Shown here: positions 1 through 9,880 of the stretch, one piece after another
Layout: the number at the start of each line of letters is the position of its first letter
Position numbering within the stretch: the stretch's first letter is position 1
From: Chthoniobacterales bacterium
Lineage (GTDB): Bacteria > Verrucomicrobiota > Verrucomicrobiia > Chthoniobacterales > UBA10450
Length of the DNA stretch: 64,000 bases
Direction of reading: 5' to 3'
Assembly: GCA_035274845.1 (NCBI GenBank)
Contig: DATENU010000011.1
Coordinates: forward strand, 62,001-126,000
Notes under the pieces: generated by a model
Told to the model about the DNA's origin: nothing
Database searches by the model: none
What the model saw: the letters and a program-made list of their open reading frames with translations, nothing else
Translations under genes and position numbers: made by a program

Positions 1-59
1 CCAGCCCCGGAGGAGCGACGGATCGGGAGGGCGCGGTGGATCCTCGCCATGTTTTCGGG

Positions 60-300
60 AATCCGTCACCCCTACCGGGGTTCTTGATTGTTCATTGCCG
101 TCTCCCCCGGAGTTCGCTGGCTCACTCCGGGCTTTAATCCGTCGCGCCGCCGGCGCTTCTCGTTCCCCGAAGGGATGCCGCAGAAAGTCCGAAGTCTCAG
201 TCCCGAAGGGACGCCGGAATAAAGCCCGGAGTGAAGCGAAGCAGAGCTCCGGGGTTAGGATTCCCCAGCCAGATCAAGCCCCGAAGGGGCGACGGAAGGC
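60..300. repeat. Complex inverted-repeat cluster
   Basis: A long imperfect inverted repeat has its left arm at about 105-145 and its right arm at about 211-254. Both arms contain CCCGGAG...CTCCGGG and a GCTTTAAT/ATAAAGC core. Between and beside the arms the small hairpin CCCCGAAGGGG or a close variant occurs three times (near 164, 201 and 281), each followed by a G-rich ACGCCGG-like tail. The cluster ends just before the stop codon of the regulator at 320. No convincing gene was seen in 1-319. It looks like a dispersed non-coding repeat, but a single copy cannot prove mobility. Confidence 0.6.
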
Positions 301-319
301 GGCTTCCAGCGTCGCCTTC

Positions 320-1441
320 TCAGATACTCTGCGCGAAATCGCTGAGCGAGACTTCCAGGCGCGCTTCGGCGTCGAACACCGTCGGGCCTGGTTCCTGGAA
401 AGCGTCCTGCGAGATCAAATCGTTCACGATCCGTTCCGCGACCAGTTGCCAATCCACCGTGACGAGGTCCACCCGCGCGTCCGGCACCTTCGCAAAGGGC
501 ATGCTCACCGGCCCGTTGATGAATGCGACCCGATGGGTGGCCAACAGTTCCGAGACTGCCGTGGGCGAGCGAAAACAAAGCTTCGAAGCCAGGGCGGACG
601 AGGCAAAAATGATCCCGCCGGCTTTGGTTTTTTGCAGGGAGCGCAAGAACGGATCGCTTCGCTGCCCCTCGTAAACCACGGCCGACCATTTCATTTCCAG
701 TTCGTCCAGGATCGAATGCAAGATCTCCTCGAGCGCGGCGGAGCGTTGCTCTTTCGCCTGAACCAGAACCACGCGGTCGGACGTGCGTTCTTTCCATTTC
801 GAAAGCAGAGCGCGGATCGCCGGTTCGCGACGCACCTGGTAGCGGCAGGGAATGTTCGGGAAACCGTCATTAGCCACGCCGAGAAGGCGAATTCCCAAAT
901 CGGCCAGGTGCAACGCCGTTTCCTTCGCTTCCTTCATCGGTTGAAACCAAATGACGGTATCCACTTCGTAAGCCTTGAGACGCTTGCTCAAGGCGTCCGT
1001 GCTGGCCTCGCGCGGCTCAAAAAAGGCCGTCGCCGTGGCAAATCCACGGAGCCGCAACTCGCGCCGGATCCGGATAAAGAACATCCGGTAATCCTGAAGG
1101 GTCACAAAAGCGGAGAGCGAGGCCGGCAACCCGACGAAGGCGCGAACGGAGAGCTGGCGATCGAAGTGCAGTCCCTGAAGGATCGTCTTCGAGCCGCGGA
1201 CGCTGCTGAGGAGGCCCTCCTGCTCGAGCCGTTGGTAGGCGCGCGAAACCAGCGAAAACGGCGCGCGAAAATGCGCCGCCACTTCTCTCACCGAATAGAA
1301 TGTGCGCGGTTGCTCCAGCTGGTTCTTCACCGCCACGCCCCGCAAAATTTCAGTTAAAGTCTCTCCCTTATGGTGCGCGTTCTGGAACGTGCGCCGGCTT
1401 GGCAGCGCTGGGAGTGTGCGAGGAGCTTTTTTGCGGGCCAT
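320..1441 (-). CDS. GntR-type winged-helix / LacI-type ligand-domain regulator
   Basis: This 373-residue protein is probably a DNA-binding transcriptional regulator. An N-terminal winged helix lies at about residues 45-90 (YSVREVAAHF...SLVSRAYQRLEQEGLL), of GntR type. A long C-terminal part follows that resembles the sugar-binding-protein-like effector domain of LacI/GalR regulators. It is clearly paralogous to the protein at 12886-14004. Both start MARKK, keep the same domain order, and share NGPVSMPFA/DGPVSLPFA near the C-terminus. No enzyme or transporter gene next to it reveals a ligand. The start ATG was chosen because the MARKK start is shared by the paralogue. The family call rests on motif recognition; the ligand and targets are unknown. 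Confidence 0.75.
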   Translation of the reverse strand: MARKKAPRTLPALPSRRTFQNAHHKGETLTEILRGVAVKNQLEQPRTFYSVREVAAHFRAPFSLVSRAYQRLEQEGLLSSVRGSKTILQGLHFDRQLSVRAFVGLPASLSAFVTLQDYRMFFIRIRRELRLRGFATATAFFEPREASTDALSKRLKAYEVDTVIWFQPMKEAKETALHLADLGIRLLGVANDGFPNIPCRYQVRREPAIRALLSKWKERTSDRVVLVQAKEQRSAALEEILHSILDELEMKWSAVVYEGQRSDPFLRSLQKTKAGGIIFASSALASKLCFRSPTAVSELLATHRVAFINGPVSMPFAKVPDARVDLVTVDWQLVAERIVNDLISQDAFQEPGPTVFDAEARLEVSLSDFAQSI

Positions 1442-1521
1442 CGTGTTCGAGAATTGAAACGTCTGCGGGCGACCGGCCCGAATGTGTTCTCAAAGTGAAG
1501 GTTTCCCCATTGATTGTCTAG

Positions 1522-2121
1522 CGCCGCCACGCCTCTCGGCGAGGATTTGGCGTCGCACAGGCCAGGCGCGAGCGATACAAGCGCAAGGCGGGTGTTTCGC
1601 GCGGCGAAACTGCCCAGGTTTCCTGGACAAAGAACGAAAAGACGGACAGCTACCTAAACCTGCAGACGAAGATCGAATTTCCACGCCGAGTAGCTGGCTT
1701 TACCAGGGGTACCGCATTCCCCGCACATGACGACGGGAGCGCTTCGTTTAGTTACGATGGGAACGGCGGAGTGATCACGCTTTATCTCAGACATCGCGGC
1801 ATTTCCGGCTGTGCGCGGGAGGGGGACTGCGTGCCTCGCTTCCTGGCCGGTTACCGCGAAGAGTTGAAGCAGATGCACGGGACGTGGGATTCAGATTTAT
1901 CGTTTTCCCTTGGCGGAAGGTGCGGCGGGCGGACAGTTCGAGGAGCAGGCACTACCTACCATTTTCCGCATCTCCTAAAAAACGGACCGAGTGCTTATTC
2001 TGAGCTGGGGGCTGTCCAGGTAGGCGACTTTCTATTCTACTACCGCGGCAGTTTTCCGCAGAAAAAAAGCCTTGCGGATTTATCTGCATTTTTGCGCGCA
2101 ATCGGGCTCCGCAAGGTCTAA
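1522..2121 (+). pseudogene. 5'-truncated remnant of an unknown gene
   Basis: One frame stays open from just after a stop at 1519-1521 to TAA/TAG-type termination at 2121, about 199 codons. It has protein-like composition, for example FSYDGNGGVITLYLRHRG around 1750-1800 and FLFYYRGSFPQKKSLADLSA near the end. No ATG, GTG or TTG start with a ribosome-binding site is visible in the first 80 codons. The first GTG that could serve is at 1771, in the middle of the coherent sequence. I read it as a gene that has lost its 5' end. The family was not recognised. It fills most of the 860-base gap between the regulator and the kelch gene. The remaining 2122-2304 shows no gene. Confidence 0.4.
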
Positions 2122-2304
2122 CCATCGGCTTTCGTTGTCTGGCGATACTTACGTCTATTAGGTGGCACGTAATCCGTCAGAGGAATCTCGTGGCAAACGA
2201 TGTGTTTGGCCTAAAATTGAGAGGATCATCGCGGGAGCGGATTCGGCTTGCCGCGCCGCGAGCAGGCTTGATATTTTGGCAATCTAGAATCGAAGGATTG
2301 AATT

Positions 2305-3342
2305 ATGAAACAGTCGCAATTCAGATTTCCGCTCCTCAAGGCCCTCTCTGTTTTGGCGCTTCTCGCCTCCAGCCAATTGCTTCAAGGCGCGCCGACCGCC
2401 AACTGGTCGAGCAGTCCACCTGATCTTCCCACCGAGCTTGTCCGGGCGACGGGCGTCTATTTTCCAGCCAACGGCAGCTTTTATGTCATGGGCGGCCGGA
2501 CGAGCGACGCGTTTGGCTCGGAAATGACGACGCCGTACGAATACAATCCGAAAACCAACGCCTGGGCATTCAAGACCGCGCCCCTCCCGGACAACCAGGT
2601 TTGCAATATGGCCTGCGGCGTCCTGAACGCGGGTAAAATCCCCTACATTTACTGTGTGGGCGGGAACACCGGCGGCGGCGCCGTCACCTCAACGCCGCGT
2701 GTTTTCCGGTACGACCCGATCGCCGACAGGGTCGAGACGCTTGGAATCGATCCTTGGAATGAGAAGGCGCCCAACACGGTGCCGGGCGGTTTCGCGGTCG
2801 TCCAAAACAAGCTCTACATCCTGGGGGGATTGACGATCACCAGCGAGGCTACCAATCGAATTTTTGAATTCAATCCGGAGAATGCCGTGGGCTCCCAGTG
2901 GACCCAAAAATCCGCGACCCTGCCGGTGGGGCTGGCCTACATTCCTGCCGCGGCCATCGGATCGCTCATCTTCACGGCCGGGGGTTCGACTTTCGTGCCC
3001 TGCAACCTGACCGATACAAATCATTCCTTTGTTTACGATCCCGTGAAGGACGTAGTTTCACCGATTGCCAGCATACCGAGGGCAACGGGCGAGACCCATG
3101 CGGTCACGGTTGGGAACGAAATGTGGGTTGTGGGGGGTGGGCGGATTGCCCCAAACCCGGCGTCGGTGGTGAGTATTTACGATTCTCTTACCGGCGAATG
3201 GCGAACCGGTCCCTCCTTGAGCGCGGGACAGCGCAATTTCGCCGCGGCCAGCGATGGCTCGCACGTGCTGGTCGCCGGTGGGTACAGTCCTACAATCGCT
3301 CCGACGAAGACCGCGCTGATCTTTCGCGATACGGCGCGTTGA
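2305..3342 (+). CDS. Secreted kelch-repeat protein
   Basis: This 345-residue protein has a Sec signal peptide (positive MKQSQFRFPLLK, then a hydrophobic stretch ending ...LLQGA at about residue 29). Several kelch-type blades follow, with the recurring pattern of a double glycine after hydrophobic residues (FYVMGGRTSD, IYCVGGNTGGG, LYILGG, MWVVGGG, VLVAGGYS), each followed by Tyr/Trp-containing strands. This predicts a beta-propeller outside the cytoplasm, probably for binding; no catalytic motif is visible. A good ribosome-binding site (GAAGGA) lies 8 bases before the ATG. It converges on ppdK, with an inverted repeat pair between the two stops. Confidence 0.8.
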   Translation: MKQSQFRFPLLKALSVLALLASSQLLQGAPTANWSSSPPDLPTELVRATGVYFPANGSFYVMGGRTSDAFGSEMTTPYEYNPKTNAWAFKTAPLPDNQVCNMACGVLNAGKIPYIYCVGGNTGGGAVTSTPRVFRYDPIADRVETLGIDPWNEKAPNTVPGGFAVVQNKLYILGGLTITSEATNRIFEFNPENAVGSQWTQKSATLPVGLAYIPAAAIGSLIFTAGGSTFVPCNLTDTNHSFVYDPVKDVVSPIASIPRATGETHAVTVGNEMWVVGGGRIAPNPASVVSIYDSLTGEWRTGPSLSAGQRNFAAASDGSHVLVAGGYSPTIAPTKTALIFRDTAR

Positions 3343-3366
3343 TTAGGCGATTTTCGATCACGCAAT

Positions 3367-3442
3367 GGAGACGGCGCGCCATCGCGCCGTTGGGAAGAGG
3401 CGTCGATTGCAACTCCCCACGGCACGAAGGCGTGCCGTCTCC
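3367..3442. repeat. BIME-like inverted pair of GGAG hairpins
   Basis: GGAG (3367-3370) is followed by the hairpin ACGGCGCG-CCAT-CGCGCCGT (3371-3390). On the opposite strand GGAG (3442-3439) is followed by ACGGCACG-CCTT-CGTGCCGT (3438-3419). Tetranucleotide plus hairpin in inverted pairs is the known layout of REP/BIME elements. It lies between two convergent genes, so it may also act as a bidirectional transcription barrier. Its outer end touches the ppdK stop codon. Confidence 0.7.
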
Positions 3443-3443
3443 A

Positions 3444-6212
3444 TTATTTGTCTAACGCGGCCTGGGCGGCGGCGAGCCGGGCAATGGGAACGCGGAAAGG
3501 ACTGCAACTGACGTAAGCTAAGCCGAGACGGTGGCAGAATTTCACGCTCTCGGGATCGCCGCCGTGTTCGCCGCAGATGCCGAGCTTGATCTTTGGCCGG
3601 CTCTTGCGCCCTTTCTCGACGGCGATCTGCATGAGCTGGCCGACGCCGGTTTGGTCGAGGGACGCGAACGGGTTCTTCTTGAAGATCTCGTTCTCGACGT
3701 ACGGCATGAGGAAGTTCCCCATGTCGTCGCGGCTGATGCCGAGCGCCATCTGGGTGAGATCGTTCGTGCCGAAGCTGAAGAACTCGGCGCTCTTCGCGAC
3801 TTCGTCGGCGGTGAGGGCGCCGCGCGGGACTTCGATCATGGTGCCGACGAGATAATCGAACTTCACTTTTTTTTCCGCCATCACTTCGCCGGCGACGCGC
3901 CGGACGATTTCGGCCTGAAGATCGAATTCCTTCCTGAATCCGACCAATGGGATCATGATTTCCGGTTTCACCTTGATCTTTTGTTTCGCGACTTCGGCCG
4001 CGGCTTCGAAAACCGCGCGCGCCTGCATCTCGGTGATTTCCGGATAGGCAATCCCGAGCCGGCAACCGCGGTGGCCGAGCATCGGATTGAATTCATGAAG
4101 CTGTTCCACGCGCGCCGCGATTTTCTCCGCGGTCACGCCCATTTTCTTCGCCAGCGCTGCCTGCGACTCGGCATCGTGCGGCAGAAATTCGTGCAACGGC
4201 GGATCGAGAAAACGGATCGTGGCCGGATAACCTTTCAGGGCGCGAAAAATACCGGTGAAATCTTCGCGCTGATACGGCAGCAACTTGGCGAGCGCGGCTT
4301 TCCGATCGTCTACGTTCTCAGCCAGGATCATCTCGCGCATGGCGTCGATCCGGTCGCCTTCGAAGAACATGTGCTCCGTCCGGGTGAGCCCGATGCCGAC
4401 AGCGCCGAAGGCGAGCGCGTTCTCGGTCTGCTCGGGGTTGTCCGCATTACAACGGACGTCGAGGCGCGACACCTTCCCGCACCAGGTCATGAGCTGGTTG
4501 AACGCTTTGAACTTCTCGGTCTTTTGCGCCGCCTTGTCGCCGTGGAGCGTTCCAGTAATGATCTCGCTCGGCGCCGTGGCCAGCTGGCCAGCGTAAACGG
4601 TGCCCGTCGTTCCGTCGATCGACAGGAAATCTTCGCCTTCCTTGAAGATCTGCCTGCCGACTGACACCGTTTTCTTCGCGTAATCGATATGCAACGCGGA
4701 CGCGCCGCAGATGCAGACTTTTCCCATCTGCCGGGCCACGAGCGCCGCGTGTGACGAAACCCCGCCTTTCGCAGTCAGAATTCCTTCCGCCGCGATCATC
4801 CCGCGCAAGTCTTCGGGGCTGGTCTCATTGCGAACCAGCAGCACCTTTTGGCCTTTCTCGGCGGCTGCGGCGGCGCGGTCGGCGTTCAGGTAAATTTTGC
4901 CGGAAGCGGCGCCCGGCCCCGCGGGCAATCCGGTTGCGATAGCTTCCGCTTTCTTGATCTCGGCCGCGTCAAAGATCGGCGCAAGGAGCTGGTCGAGCTG
5001 ATCCGCCGGGTTGCGGAGAATGACCGTCTTCCAGTCGATGAGTTTCTCGCGGCACATGTCCATCGAAAACTTGAGGGCAGCGGCGGCCGTCCGTTTGCCG
5101 TTGCGGGTCTGGAGCATGAACAGCTTTCCATCCTGGATGGTGAACTCGACGTCCTGCACGTCGCGGAAATGTTTTTCGAGAATGGAACGCACCTTGAGCA
5201 GCTCGGCGTAACATTTGGGCATCGCCTTCTTCAGCTCTATCACCGGCTGCGGCGTCCGCACGCCGGCAACGACGTCTTCGCCTTGGGCGTTGATGAGGAA
5301 CTCGCCGTAAAATTCGTTCGCGCCATTGGCCGGGTTGCGAGTGAACGCGACGCCGGACCCGGAGTTCGCGCCGGTGTTGCCATAGACCATCGCCTGCACG
5401 TTCACGGCCGTGCCCCATTCCTCGGGGATGTTGTATTTCCGTCGATAAACGATGGCGCGATCGTTCATCCATGAACCAAACACAGCGCCGGCCGCGCCTT
5501 TGAGCTGGTCCCAGGGATCGTTCGGAAAGGCCTGGCCGGTGCGATCTTTCACGAGCTTCTTGAACCGCTCGACCAGCGCCTGGTAATCGGCGGCCGTCAG
5601 TTTCGAATCGTCAATGTTATGCTGGCCGTAGCGCTCGTCCTTATAATGCTCGATCGCCGATTCAAACGGCTCGTGGTCTTCCCCCTCGCGCTTTTGCACG
5701 CCCATGACCACGTCGCCGTACATCTGGATAAAACGGCGGTAGCAATCCCAGGCGAAGCGCTCGTTGTTCGTCGCGCGGACGAGCGCCTTCACCGTCTGGT
5801 CGTTGAGGCCAAGGTTAAGGATCGTGTCCATCATTCCCGGCATGGAATCGCGCGCCCCCGACCGCACCGCGACCAGCAACGGCATATTCTCCGTGTCGCC
5901 GAACCGGACCCCCATGATCCGCTCCATGTTGGCGACCCCTTTCTCGATCTCGGCCTGGAGCGAGGCCGGATAAGTGCGTTTATGCGCGTAGAAGTAGGTG
6001 CAGACCTCGGTCGTGATGGTGAATCCCGGGGGGACCGGTAGCCCGATCCGGGTCATCTCGGCGAGGTTGGCGCCTTTGCCGCCGAGGAGCGGTTTCATGT
6101 TCCCGGCGCCATCGGCTTTGCCCGCGCCGAAAGCATAAACGTAGCGCGTTTTCTTTTGTTTTTTGGAAGGGGAACGTTTTGCTGAAGTCCGAGCTCTCGT
6201 TTTTTTCGTCAT
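3444..6212 (-). CDS. ppdK: Pyruvate, phosphate dikinase
   Basis: It interconverts pyruvate, ATP and phosphate with PEP, AMP and pyrophosphate in the cytoplasm. The protein is 922 residues from the chosen ATG, normal for the family apart from a Lys/Arg-rich N-terminal extension of about 20 residues. The ATP-grasp domain opens with [10 protein letters not shown]. The phosphohistidine domain carries [16 protein letters not shown] (the His accepts phosphate). The C-terminal PEP/pyruvate barrel ends with [14 protein letters not shown], where the Cys is catalytic. A TTG start 33 bases upstream (6245) is possible, but the ATG at 6212 is preferred; neither has a strong ribosome-binding site. It lies downstream of the PUR-family gene and rnr on the same strand. 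Confidence 0.95.
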   Translation of the reverse strand: MTKKTRARTSAKRSPSKKQKKTRYVYAFGAGKADGAGNMKPLLGGKGANLAEMTRIGLPVPPGFTITTEVCTYFYAHKRTYPASLQAEIEKGVANMERIMGVRFGDTENMPLLVAVRSGARDSMPGMMDTILNLGLNDQTVKALVRATNNERFAWDCYRRFIQMYGDVVMGVQKREGEDHEPFESAIEHYKDERYGQHNIDDSKLTAADYQALVERFKKLVKDRTGQAFPNDPWDQLKGAAGAVFGSWMNDRAIVYRRKYNIPEEWGTAVNVQAMVYGNTGANSGSGVAFTRNPANGANEFYGEFLINAQGEDVVAGVRTPQPVIELKKAMPKCYAELLKVRSILEKHFRDVQDVEFTIQDGKLFMLQTRNGKRTAAAALKFSMDMCREKLIDWKTVILRNPADQLDQLLAPIFDAAEIKKAEAIATGLPAGPGAASGKIYLNADRAAAAAEKGQKVLLVRNETSPEDLRGMIAAEGILTAKGGVSSHAALVARQMGKVCICGASALHIDYAKKTVSVGRQIFKEGEDFLSIDGTTGTVYAGQLATAPSEIITGTLHGDKAAQKTEKFKAFNQLMTWCGKVSRLDVRCNADNPEQTENALAFGAVGIGLTRTEHMFFEGDRIDAMREMILAENVDDRKAALAKLLPYQREDFTGIFRALKGYPATIRFLDPPLHEFLPHDAESQAALAKKMGVTAEKIAARVEQLHEFNPMLGHRGCRLGIAYPEITEMQARAVFEAAAEVAKQKIKVKPEIMIPLVGFRKEFDLQAEIVRRVAGEVMAEKKVKFDYLVGTMIEVPRGALTADEVAKSAEFFSFGTNDLTQMALGISRDDMGNFLMPYVENEIFKKNPFASLDQTGVGQLMQIAVEKGRKSRPKIKLGICGEHGGDPESVKFCHRLGLAYVSCSPFRVPIARLAAAQAALDK

Positions 6213-6328
6213 TGAGAATGATTCAGCTCGAGGAGAATGCGTCAAACGGACGCAAAGCTAATTTCCGGCGCCAAAGGTGTCAACGCGCGGCCCGGCGTTC
6301 CGGCAAAAGAAATCGGAGGACTTCGTTG

Positions 6329-6541
6329 CTACGGACCGGGGGCTTGACCGTTAATTCCCAGCACTTCGCCGATCGCCGCGGTGAAATCATTTACGCCCGT
6401 GCTCGGCACAATGATCGTGTTCCGGCGGCCGTGTGCTTCCTCGGTAATGCGAAGGAATTTTCCACGGTCGTTCTCACGGAATTCCACGTGAAAACGCTTC
6501 CGCTCGATTTGCAGTTCCTTGGCTTCGATCACGCTATCCAT
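6329..6541 (-). CDS. PUR-alpha-like nucleic-acid-binding protein
   Basis: This small protein of about 70 residues has the signature of the bacterial PUR-alpha/DUF3276 family: IERKRFHVEFRENDRGKFLR, then GRRNTIIVPSTGVNDF. Family members bind single-stranded nucleic acid as dimers; the Borrelia homologue binds DNA and RNA. One PUR repeat is present. The ATG at 6541 was chosen because the domain begins soon after it. A TTG start at 6589 would add 16 residues and is less likely. It sits between rnr and ppdK on the same strand, which fits a role near RNA or DNA handling. The job in this organism is unknown. Confidence 0.7.
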   Translation of the reverse strand: MDSVIEAKELQIERKRFHVEFRENDRGKFLRITEEAHGRRNTIIVPSTGVNDFTAAIGEVLGINGQAPGP

Positions 6542-6641
6542 ATCGAGAACGGCGCAGTCTAGGGTGATCGGCCTATCGAGTGGAAGCAAAATCTGCAGGT
6601 TTGTATCCCGGCGTCAGGATCCAGCGAAACAACGCGTATGG

Positions 6642-8903
6642 TTAGCGCCTGCGCGAGGAGCGGCTGCGGGTTTTGGCGGGGCGTTCCTCGGCGATGGCGA
6701 AATCGACCTGGCGTTTGAAGATGTCGACCCGGGCGACATAAACCTTCAACTGGTCGCCGACCGAAAATCTGCGGCGAGATTGCCGGCCGATGAGGCGCCG
6801 CTGGGCTGCCTCATAGACGTAAAAGTCGTCGGTGAGCGATGAGACGTGGATGAGTCCGGTAAGCAAAACGTCCGGCAGCTCGACGAGGAGCCCGAAGTTT
6901 TTGACTTCGAGAACGGTGGCCCGGAAGACCTGCGGGTCGCGGGCGTCGAGTTGACGCTGGAAGAATTCCAGCTTTTTCATCTTCACGCCGTCCATTTCCG
7001 CCTCGGCTGCGACGCGCTCGGTCTCGGAAATATGTTCGGCAATCGTCGCGACAGATCCCATGTCGAGTTGGGAGGGACGCCGCGCGCCGCCCTTGCCAGA
7101 TGGGGCTTCAAGTCCGGCGAGTCCGCGATGGACCACGAGGTCCGCATAACGCCGGATCGGGCTGGTGAAATGGGCGTAGTTGTTTTTCGCCAACCCGTAA
7201 TGGCCGAGCGGCTGAGGCGCGTAGCGGGCGCGCTTGAGGCTCTTCAGGAGGCCGATCTTGAGCGCCTGTTCCTCCGGTTTGCCGCGGAGGGAAGCGAGAA
7301 GCCGTTGCAGTTCGGTGCGTTTGCTCAGGTCGCCCACTTTGTAGCCGTAGCTCAGGATCAGCTCCCGATACTCGCCCAGCTTCTCCGGGTCCGGATTTTC
7401 GTGGACGCGGTAAATCGTGGGGACGAGCCGATTCTTAAGCTCGCGCGCGACGGCTTCATTGGCGGCCAGCATGAATTCCTCGATCAATTGATGCGACTCG
7501 TCGTTCTCAATCCGTTCGAGCTCGATCGGCTTGCCCTCGGGATCGAGGCGCACTTTCACCTCCGGGAAATCGAGATCGAGGGAGCCGTCCCGGAAACGAT
7601 TCTTCCGAAGGACGCTGGCGAGTTCCCAGGCGACCTGGAGCCGTTCGCTCAATTGGTCGCGCGCCGGGCCCTTTAGAATCGCGTAGGCCTGACGGTAAGT
7701 CAGGCGCTTCGCGCTTCGGATCACCGTCCGGGCAAATCGCGCTGTTTTCGTTCGGCCCTCTTTCGTAAATTCCAGGAAGACGGAGTGAGTGAGCCGATTC
7801 ACGTCTGGATTCAGGCTGCAGACGCCATTACTTAGCCGTTCCGGCAACATGGGAATCACTCGATCGGGCAGGTAAACGCTGTTGCCGCGTTTGCGCGCTT
7901 CCCGGTCGAGGGCATTCCCGGGCTTCACGTAGGCGGCCACATCCGCAATATGGACACCGAGCTTCCAGCCGCCGCCTTGGATTCGTTCGACGTCGATGGC
8001 GTCGTCAAAATCGCGCGCGTCATCCGGATCGATCGTGACGATGAATTTGCCGCGCAGGTCTTCGCGTCCTTCGAACATTTCCTCGGCGACGATTTCCGGA
8101 ATCCGTTCTGCTTCCTCGAGGACTGGCTTCGGAAATTCCGTTGGCAGATGGTACTTCCGGATAATCGAAAGCATGTCCACGCCCGGTGCGGAACTGGCGC
8201 CGAGCACTTCGATGATTTCGCCTTCCGGATTAACGTGGCGCGATTCCCACGACTCGAGGCGAACCACCACTTTGTCGCCGCGGCGAGCTGTCCGCCCTGT
8301 AGCGGCGGTCTCAGACCGCCGATCCGCGTCCGCAGGCAAGCCACGTTCTCGGCGGTCTGAGACCGCCGCTACAGATGGGCTATGAACGTAAACGTTATGG
8401 ACGATGCGGGGATCGTCGGGCACGACGTAAAAGAAGTTCTTCGATTGCTCGAGCGTGCCGACGATCGTGTCGTGCGCGCGTTCGAGAATGCGGATAACAC
8501 GTCCTTCGGCGCGATCGCGGCCTTTGGCCCGGGCAAAGCGCTCGTCGCGGGTGATGCGGGCCACCACCTTGTCGCCATGCATGGCCGTGCCGGTGTTCTC
8601 GGCGGCGATGAACAGGTCCTGCTCGCCCGGTGTTTCCCGTGGGAGAAAGGCGTAACCCGCTTGATGAACAGAGAGCGTTCCCGTCACCAGATCGGCTTCC
8701 GAAGGAAGGACATAACGGTTCTTCCTGATTCGCGCGATTTCGCCGGCCTGCTCCATTTCGCGCAGAATCGCGTTCAGGTTCATCCGAACGCCGCTTTTCC
8801 GGCCGAGCGCTTTCGCCAGCTCGACCTTGTCGAGCGGCCTATATTTCGGCGCGCGGAGCAAGCGCAGGATTTGTTCGCGCAGCTGGTTCTCGTTCTCTTT
8901 CAC
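6642..8903 (-). CDS. rnr: Ribonuclease R (3'-5' exoribonuclease)
   Basis: This processive exoribonuclease degrades structured RNA. The 753 residues contain an N-terminal winged helix, cold-shock domains (LVTGTLSVHQAGYAFLPRE), the RNB catalytic domain with DPDDARDFDDAI, whose Asp residues bind metal, and a C-terminal S1 domain (FRATVLEVKNFGLLVELPD) with a basic tail. The start is GTG at 8903. Oddly, 26 codons (8297-8374) between the two cold-shock-like parts are an in-frame inverted pair of REP-like hairpins, giving the foreign-looking peptide VAAVSDRRERGLPADADRRS and a little more. The frame is kept and the domains on either side look intact, so the enzyme is probably active. Confidence 0.93.
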   Translation of the reverse strand: MKENENQLREQILRLLRAPKYRPLDKVELAKALGRKSGVRMNLNAILREMEQAGEIARIRKNRYVLPSEADLVTGTLSVHQAGYAFLPRETPGEQDLFIAAENTGTAMHGDKVVARITRDERFARAKGRDRAEGRVIRILERAHDTIVGTLEQSKNFFYVVPDDPRIVHNVYVHSPSVAAVSDRRERGLPADADRRSETAATGRTARRGDKVVVRLESWESRHVNPEGEIIEVLGASSAPGVDMLSIIRKYHLPTEFPKPVLEEAERIPEIVAEEMFEGREDLRGKFIVTIDPDDARDFDDAIDVERIQGGGWKLGVHIADVAAYVKPGNALDREARKRGNSVYLPDRVIPMLPERLSNGVCSLNPDVNRLTHSVFLEFTKEGRTKTARFARTVIRSAKRLTYRQAYAILKGPARDQLSERLQVAWELASVLRKNRFRDGSLDLDFPEVKVRLDPEGKPIELERIENDESHQLIEEFMLAANEAVARELKNRLVPTIYRVHENPDPEKLGEYRELILSYGYKVGDLSKRTELQRLLASLRGKPEEQALKIGLLKSLKRARYAPQPLGHYGLAKNNYAHFTSPIRRYADLVVHRGLAGLEAPSGKGGARRPSQLDMGSVATIAEHISETERVAAEAEMDGVKMKKLEFFQRQLDARDPQVFRATVLEVKNFGLLVELPDVLLTGLIHVSSLTDDFYVYEAAQRRLIGRQSRRRFSVGDQLKVYVARVDIFKRQVDFAIAEERPAKTRSRSSRRR
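8297..8374. repeat. BIME-like element inside rnr, in frame
   Basis: Two perfect 26-base inverted copies (8297-8322 and 8349-8374) flank a 26-base spacer; the total of 78 bases is a multiple of three. Each copy is CTGTAG followed by CGGCGGTCT-C-AGACCGCCG, that is GTAG plus a 9-bp-stem hairpin. In the rnr frame the box reads tcT GTA Gcg, so its UAG is not in phase and the reading frame stays open. A single copy of nearly the same hairpin lies at 33657-33679. Confidence 0.85.
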
Positions 8904-9010
8904 AATCGGGGCAGCACTCTCCGCGTGAAGTGTTCACGACACGAGCGCAAATTTTCGCTCCCTGCAAAAACGCGCCGCATCCTTCGACCCCGTCGAATAA
9001 ATCCCGCGCC

Positions 9011-9880
9011 ATGATAGTCTTATCCTTAATGGGGGACACGCTCTGGAAAATCGCCGGCCGTGAGATCGATTTCTCCAACCGCGCCCTCATTATGGGGATA
9101 TTGAATGTGACACCCGACTCATTTTCCGATGGCGGCGAATTCTTCACGACCGAGAAAGCCGTTGCCCAGGGACAACGCATGGCCGCGGAAGGTGCGCAAA
9201 TCATCGATGTGGGAGGGGAGTCAACCCGGCCTGGCGCGGAAGCAACTTCCGTCGACGAAGAACTGGCGCGGGTGCTTCCCGTGATCGCAAAGCTTCGCGA
9301 AACCGTCTCCGCCTTTGTCTCCATCGACACTTCCAAGGCAGCCGTCGCCCGCGAAGCGCTTGCGGCCGGCGCCTCGATTGTTAACGACGTCACCGGGGGC
9401 CGCGCCGATCCGCAGATGATGGACGTCGTGGCAAAGAGCGGAACCGCCTTCATCATCATGCATATGCAGGGCACTCCGCGCACCATGCAGGCCGCGCCGC
9501 ACTATGAGAATGTCGTCGGCGAAGTGGCGGATTTTTTTCGACAACAATATGGGCGCGCCGTAGATTGCGGTATTGAGTCCATGGCCATCGCGTTTGATCC
9601 GGGGATCGGATTTGGGAAAACGGTGGAGCACAATCTTTCTCTACTCGCCAATCTCGCGGGACTCCGGGTGCACGATCGGCCAATCGTGGTGGGGGTTTCA
9701 CGGAAGTCTTCCCTGGGCAAAATGATTGGATCGAATGAAATGAGCGACCGGCTCGCACCGACAATTGCGTTCACGGCCCTGCTGCGGGAGCGGGGTGCGA
9801 ACGTTCTCCGCGTGCACGATGTCAGGGAAAACGTGGCGGCCCTGCGCGCCACCGAGGCTCTGCTGGAGAGGGCCCCATGA
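9011..9880 (+). CDS. folP: Dihydropteroate synthase
   Basis: It condenses p-aminobenzoate with hydroxymethyl-dihydropterin diphosphate in folate synthesis. The TIM-barrel landmarks are LNVTPDSFSDGG at about residues 31-42, IIDVGGESTRPGA, then NDVTGGRADPQMMD, FDPGIGFGKT, and GVSRKSSLGKMIG for substrate binding. The start was placed at the ATG at 9011; an ATG at 9029 is a close alternative. The upstream open frame back to 8930 lacks family similarity. Its stop overlaps the cdaA start by four bases (ATGA), implying translational coupling. It diverges from rnr. Confidence 0.93.
   Translation: MIVLSLMGDTLWKIAGREIDFSNRALIMGILNVTPDSFSDGGEFFTTEKAVAQGQRMAAEGAQIIDVGGESTRPGAEATSVDEELARVLPVIAKLRETVSAFVSIDTSKAAVAREALAAGASIVNDVTGGRADPQMMDVVAKSGTAFIIMHMQGTPRTMQAAPHYENVVGEVADFFRQQYGRAVDCGIESMAIAFDPGIGFGKTVEHNLSLLANLAGLRVHDRPIVVGVSRKSSLGKMIGSNEMSDRLAPTIAFTALLRERGANVLRVHDVRENVAALRATEALLERAP

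Noticed and set aside
8930-9010. Longer folP start at 8930
   Set aside because: The 27 extra residues have no family similarity and overlap the divergent rnr promoter region.
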